This document shows, piece by piece, positions 60,472 through 64,000 of a DNA stretch of 64,000 nucleotides. A program made the translations under genes and the position numbers. Positions within the stretch are counted from its first letter, which is position 1, and each line of letters begins with the position of its first letter. A model generated the notes under the pieces. It worked only from the letters and a program-made list of their open reading frames with translations. It was not told where the DNA came from and searched no databases. The stretch comes from Salinimicrobium marinum (GTDB lineage: Bacteria; Bacteroidota; Bacteroidia; Flavobacteriales; Flavobacteriaceae), in contig NZ_BMXB01000001.1 of NCBI RefSeq assembly GCF_014651535.1, positions 62,001-126,000 on the forward strand, written 5' to 3'.

Positions 60472-61914
60472 TTAAAATTCGGCATTTAACGGAGTTCTTG
60501 GGAATGCAATTACATCCCTTATATTAGACATTCCGGTAGTAAATTGTACAAGACGTTCAAAACCAAGTCCAAATCCACTGTGAACACAGGTACCAAATTT
60601 ACGGGTATCCAGGTACCACCAAAGCTCCTCTTCATCGATGCCCAGTTCTGCCATTTTCTTTTTAAGCACGTCAAGACGTTCCTCACGTTGAGAGCCTCCT
60701 ACAATCTCTCCAATCCCCGGGAAAAGAATATCCATGGCCCGCACGGTCTTTCCGTCTTCATTTAAGCGCATATAAAAGGCTTTGATATCTGCAGGATAAT
60801 CAAATAAAATAACAGGACATTTAAAATGTTTTTCAACGAGATATCGCTCATGCTCACTCTGCAGGTCGGCACCCCAATCTTCTATAATATAGTTAAACTT
60901 TTTCTTTTTGTTTGGCTTGGAATTTTTCAGGATCTCTATCGCTTCGGTGTAACTCACTCTTTTAAAGTTATTGTCTACAACAAAACGAAGTTTATCAATC
61001 AACGTCATTGGGCTTCTTTCAGATTCCGGTTTGGATTTATCTTCACCAACCAGTCTTTCTTCTAAAAATGCAAGATCATCTTTGCAGTTGTCCAACACGT
61101 ACTTCAAAACGTATTTGATGAATTCTTCAGCAAGGTCCATATTGCCATCAAGATCACAGAAAGCTACTTCGGGTTCGATCATCCAGAATTCGGCCAGATG
61201 ACGGGAAGTATTGGAGTTTTCAGCTCTAAAAGTTGGTCCAAAGGTATAGATTTGTCCCAGGCCTAGAGCATAGGTTTCTCCTTCTAGCTGACCAGATACG
61301 GTAAGATTGGTTTCTTTTCCGAAGAAATCTTCTTTGTAATTTACGCTTCCGTCTTCATTCTTCGGAACATCTTTCAGGTCAAAAGAAGTCACTTTGAACA
61401 TTTCTCCGGCGCCTTCGGCATCACTTCCGGTGATAATAGGGGTATTTACGTAATGAAAATTATTCTGCTGGAAATAACTGTGGACAGCATAAGAAAGTTT
61501 TGAACGTACTCTCATCACTGCTCCAAAAGTATTGGTGCGGACTCTCAAATGCGCCTGCTCTCTTAATTTTTCAAGGCTATGGCGTTTTGGGGAAAGTATG
61601 GTTAGCTTAACTTCTTCGGGATCGGCATCTCCCAGGATCTCTACAGAAGTAGCCTGTATTTCCACTTTTTGGCCGCTTCCAAGGCTTTCATGAAGGGTTC
61701 CTGTTACTTTAATCGCAGCACCTACAGTAATACGCTTCAACAAATCTTCAGGAGTTTTTTCAAAATCTATAACACACTGGAGATTATTGATGGTGGAGCC
61801 GTCATTAAGCGCTATAAAACGATTGCTCCTGAAAGAGCGAACCCATCCTTTTACCTGTACTTCCTGCAAATATTGAGTGCTGACCAATAGCTCAGCAACT
61901 TTACCTTTTATCAT
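60472..61914 (-). CDS. asnS: Asparagine--tRNA ligase
   Basis: A 480-residue class IIb synthetase. OB-fold ([20 protein letters not shown]), then the catalytic core with [20 protein letters not shown] (motif 1), [20 protein letters not shown] (motif 2) and [20 protein letters not shown] (motif 3). It charges tRNA-Asn directly; its presence together with aspS suggests aspartyl-tRNA synthetase need not misacylate tRNA-Asn. Promoter with both elements upstream, terminator downstream: monocistronic. Confidence 0.97.
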   Translation of the reverse strand: MIKGKVAELLVSTQYLQEVQVKGWVRSFRSNRFIALNDGSTINNLQCVIDFEKTPEDLLKRITVGAAIKVTGTLHESLGSGQKVEIQATSVEILGDADPEEVKLTILSPKRHSLEKLREQAHLRVRTNTFGAVMRVRSKLSYAVHSYFQQNNFHYVNTPIITGSDAEGAGEMFKVTSFDLKDVPKNEDGSVNYKEDFFGKETNLTVSGQLEGETYALGLGQIYTFGPTFRAENSNTSRHLAEFWMIEPEVAFCDLDGNMDLAEEFIKYVLKYVLDNCKDDLAFLEERLVGEDKSKPESERSPMTLIDKLRFVVDNNFKRVSYTEAIEILKNSKPNKKKKFNYIIEDWGADLQSEHERYLVEKHFKCPVILFDYPADIKAFYMRLNEDGKTVRAMDILFPGIGEIVGGSQREERLDVLKKKMAELGIDEEELWWYLDTRKFGTCVHSGFGLGFERLVQFTTGMSNIRDVIAFPRTPLNAEF

Positions 61915-61933
61915 TTCTGTTGAATTTGGATAG

Positions 61934-61964
61934 CAAAGATAATTTTTCCGCTCAAGCTTACCAA
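61934..61964 (-). promoter_or_regulatory. Promoter of asnS (-33 TTG and -7 TATCTTTG)
   Basis: -7 element TATCTTTG at 61934-61941 on the minus strand, 19 nt before the ATG; TTG at 61962-61964 lies 20 nt upstream, the expected -33 spacing. Confidence 0.65.
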
Positions 61965-62016
61965 GTACCGAATTTTAAAAATAACCCTTAAAATTATGAT
62001 CCTAAACTGGCTTTTT

Positions 62017-64000
62017 TTACTTCTGAAATTCATCTTTTTCATCCTCCTCGAAATCTTCATCTTCTTCAGGTTCAGAAAGAATGTTTACCGCCGGTTCTTT
62101 CAACGTCTGTTTATTCGCAATATTTTTTTCCAGCGAGAGTAGGAGGGAAGGTAGTAATAAAAGGTTGGAGAGCATTGCGAAAAGAAGCGTGGCAGAAACC
62201 AGTCCTCCAAGCGCAACAGTACCACCAAAGCTACTTATCATGAATACTGAAAATCCGAAAAACAGAACAATCGATGTATAAAACATGCTCACACCTGTTT
62301 CCCGAAGGGCAGCGTATACAGACCTTTTTATTTTCCAGTTATTTGCTTTTAATTCCTGCCGGTATTTCGCCAGGAAGTGAATGGTGTCATCTACAGAAAT
62401 TCCGAAGGCGATGCTGAAAACCAGAATGGTGGATGGTTTTATTGGTACTCCCAGATAACCCATTAATCCGGCGGTAACCAGGAGCGGAAGTATGTTCGGG
62501 ACCAGGGAGACAAAAATCATCCTGAGCGATCTGAACATCCACGCCATGAACAAGGCAATAAGAAAGATTGCAAGGCCAAGAGAGATTACCAGGTTTTTCA
62601 CCAGGTAGTTAGTCCCTTTCTGAAAAATTAAAGCTCGCCCGGTCATAGTAACGTTATAACGTTCTTCAGGGAAAATTTTGTAAATCTTTGGCCATAATTC
62701 CTCTTCGATCTCTTCCATTTCCTCTGTTCCTATATCCTGCATAAACGTAGTCATTCGGGCATACTGCCCGGTGCTGTCAACATAGGTTTCAAGAATATTC
62801 TCTCCTGAAGATAAATTTCGGGTGTAGGGAAGGATAAAATTTTGTTCCTGTGTGGAGGGTAACTGGAAGTATTTCGGATTTCCGTTATAATATGCCTGTT
62901 TTGCATATTTTACCAGTCGGACTACAGAAAGTGGTGCAGATAGCTCTTCCTGCTCAGTAATGAGGTGCTCCAGCTCTTCCATTCTTTTCAGATTGGAAAG
63001 CTTCATGGCGCCGTTTTCTCTTTTGGTGTCAATAAGGATCTCCAGCGGCATAACACCGTCAAATTCTTCTTCGAAAAATATCACATCTTTGAAAAAAGCG
63101 GCTTTTTGGGGCATATCCTCCAGCAAGCTTCCGGAAATTCTTATGGTGTAAATTCCAATGATACTTACCACCAGTAGGATTAAAGAAGTAATGTAGATCG
63201 TGATCCTGCGATGCCTTACCATTCGCTCCATCCATGCCACAAAACCTTCAATCCAGCGTTTGTTCAAATGCTTTAGATGCTTTTCCCTGGGAGGGGACAT
63301 ATAACTGTAAATTATAGGAATGATAAGCAGAGACAGAATGAAAATGGCAACGATATTCAGGGAAGCAACGATACCAAATTCTGAAAGCAAGTTACTATCA
63401 GTTAAGATAAATGTTGCAAACCCCAAAGCTGTTGTAAGGTTTGTCATCAGGGTGGCATTACCGATCTTGGTAATCACCCGTTGAAGGGATTTCGCCTGGT
63501 TCCCATGCTTCTGGATTTCCTGCTGATATTTATTGATGAGAAATATGCAGTTAGGGATTCCTATAACAATGATAAGTGGTGGGATGATGGCTGTTAATAC
63601 GGTGATCTCAAAATGTAGTAAACCAAGAATTCCAAAGGCCCACATTACCCCTATGATGACTGTGATCATTGAAATTACGGTAGCGCGAATGGATCTGAAA
63701 AAGAAGAAAAAGATGAGGGAAGTTACCAGTAAGGCGGCGCCTATAAATAATGCTATTTCATCTATGATATTTTGAGAATTTAGCGTCCGGATATAGGGCA
63801 TTCCCGATGTGTAGACATTGATGTCATGCACTGTTTCAAATTCTTCTATAAGTGGAATAAGGTCGTTGACAATAAAATCCTTCCGTGCTTCTGTATTGAC
63901 AATTTCTTTATCAAGGTACACTGCTGTTTGGATCGTATTACTTTTTTTGCTGTAAACAAGTCCTTCGTAGAATGGCAGTCGATTAAAAATTTCCTTCCTG
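62017..64000 (-). CDS. RND superfamily exporter (MMPL-type), partial at 5' end
   Basis: The frame is open to the window's right edge, so the start lies outside; at least 660 residues are visible. Two repeats each bear a cluster of TM helices: FIGAALLVTSLIFFFFFRSI, then LTAIIPPLIIVIGIPNCIFL in the first; LGLAIFLIALFMAWMFRSLR, then FGISVDDTIHFLAKYRQELK in the second. The conserved Asp pair in GISVDDTIHF is typical of MMPL proteins, which move lipids or hopanoid-like molecules or export peptides. The C-terminus is very acidic (EPEEDEDFEEDEKDEFQK). No partner protein is visible in the window. Confidence 0.92.
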   Translation of the reverse strand, partial: RKEIFNRLPFYEGLVYSKKSNTIQTAVYLDKEIVNTEARKDFIVNDLIPLIEEFETVHDINVYTSGMPYIRTLNSQNIIDEIALFIGAALLVTSLIFFFFFRSIRATVISMITVIIGVMWAFGILGLLHFEITVLTAIIPPLIIVIGIPNCIFLINKYQQEIQKHGNQAKSLQRVITKIGNATLMTNLTTALGFATFILTDSNLLSEFGIVASLNIVAIFILSLLIIPIIYSYMSPPREKHLKHLNKRWIEGFVAWMERMVRHRRITIYITSLILLVVSIIGIYTIRISGSLLEDMPQKAAFFKDVIFFEEEFDGVMPLEILIDTKRENGAMKLSNLKRMEELEHLITEQEELSAPLSVVRLVKYAKQAYYNGNPKYFQLPSTQEQNFILPYTRNLSSGENILETYVDSTGQYARMTTFMQDIGTEEMEEIEEELWPKIYKIFPEERYNVTMTGRALIFQKGTNYLVKNLVISLGLAIFLIALFMAWMFRSLRMIFVSLVPNILPLLVTAGLMGYLGVPIKPSTILVFSIAFGISVDDTIHFLAKYRQELKANNWKIKRSVYAALRETGVSMFYTSIVLFFGFSVFMISSFGGTVALGGLVSATLLFAMLSNLLLLPSLLLSLEKNIANKQTLKEPAVNILSEPEEDEDFEEDEKDEFQK

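Noticed and set aside
1-64000. CRISPR arrays, insertion sequences, prophage genes, rRNA operons, riboswitches
   Set aside because: Looked for regular spaced repeats, transposase motifs, phage structural genes, rRNA and known riboswitch cores; none seen.

Overview
The window looks like the chromosome of a marine-type member of the Bacteroidota, family Flavobacteriaceae (Gramella/Salegentibacter-like by protein style). The signs are: TAnnTTTG -7 promoter elements instead of E. coli-type -10 boxes, almost no Shine-Dalgarno sequences, moderate-to-low GC, a complete Bat aerotolerance operon, an SDR-type threonine dehydrogenase, an ExbB/ExbD/ExbD cluster followed by an outer-membrane barrel, and many lipoproteins and periplasmic peptidases. 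Gene content is housekeeping-like. I see no insertion sequence, prophage, CRISPR array or integrase. Two genes run off the window: an M13 peptidase on the left and an RND exporter on the right.

Layout. 1-5.7 kb (minus): M13 peptidase, a palindrome-rich intergenic region, an S9 peptidase and an NTF2-like lipoprotein. 5.8-10.5 kb (minus): acyl-ACP desaturase, a phosphatase coupled to an AlbA_2-domain protein, an SDR, and an aldo/keto reductase with an altered active site. 10.7-20.8 kb (plus): a DUF4382 lipoprotein, then moxR-DUF58-BatD/DUF4381-like-batA-batB-batC-batD-batE. 20.9-26.9 kb: small exported protein, SulP transporter and beta-carbonic anhydrase; then cvpA divergent from a two-gene unit that includes a CREST-like membrane hydrolase; then pheS with two small downstream genes. 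27.1-32.5 kb: gpsA, DUF1206 protein, mgsA, lipoprotein, threonine dehydrogenase, cold-shock protein. 32.3-38.3 kb (minus): ClC transporter, aspS, proB, proA. 38.4-45.1 kb (minus): tetR-tolC-MFP-RND efflux operon with a likely operator. 45.2-54.9 kb: polyprenyl synthase, sucA-sucB, a retropepsin-like protein divergent from tatD, an acyltransferase and ansA. 55-58.3 kb: tRNA-Ser(GGA), then exbB, a membrane protein, exbD, exbD and a barrel protein. 58.3-64 kb (minus): PAP2-like protein, rpoN, asnS and the RND exporter.

How genes work together. The Bat block pairs a MoxR ATPase with von Willebrand factor A proteins in the membrane. SulP and carbonic anhydrase probably supply bicarbonate. SucA and SucB form two thirds of the 2-oxoglutarate dehydrogenase complex (no E3 here). 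ProA and ProB make the proline precursor. The TetR unit is a self-regulated tripartite pump.

No single new system stands out beyond doubt. The best leads are: a set of promoters whose -7 element lies only 4-5 nt before the start codon, implying leaderless mRNAs; four helically phased GTTAA repeats ahead of the DUF4382 gene; the aldo/keto reductase with Tyr-to-Phe and His-to-Glu changes; the AlbA_2/phosphatase pair; the CREST-like hydrolase with its conserved small partner; three unlisted small membrane ORFs; and an interleaved-stem (pseudoknot-like) element after mgsA. All family names come from recognising motifs by eye; no database search was run.
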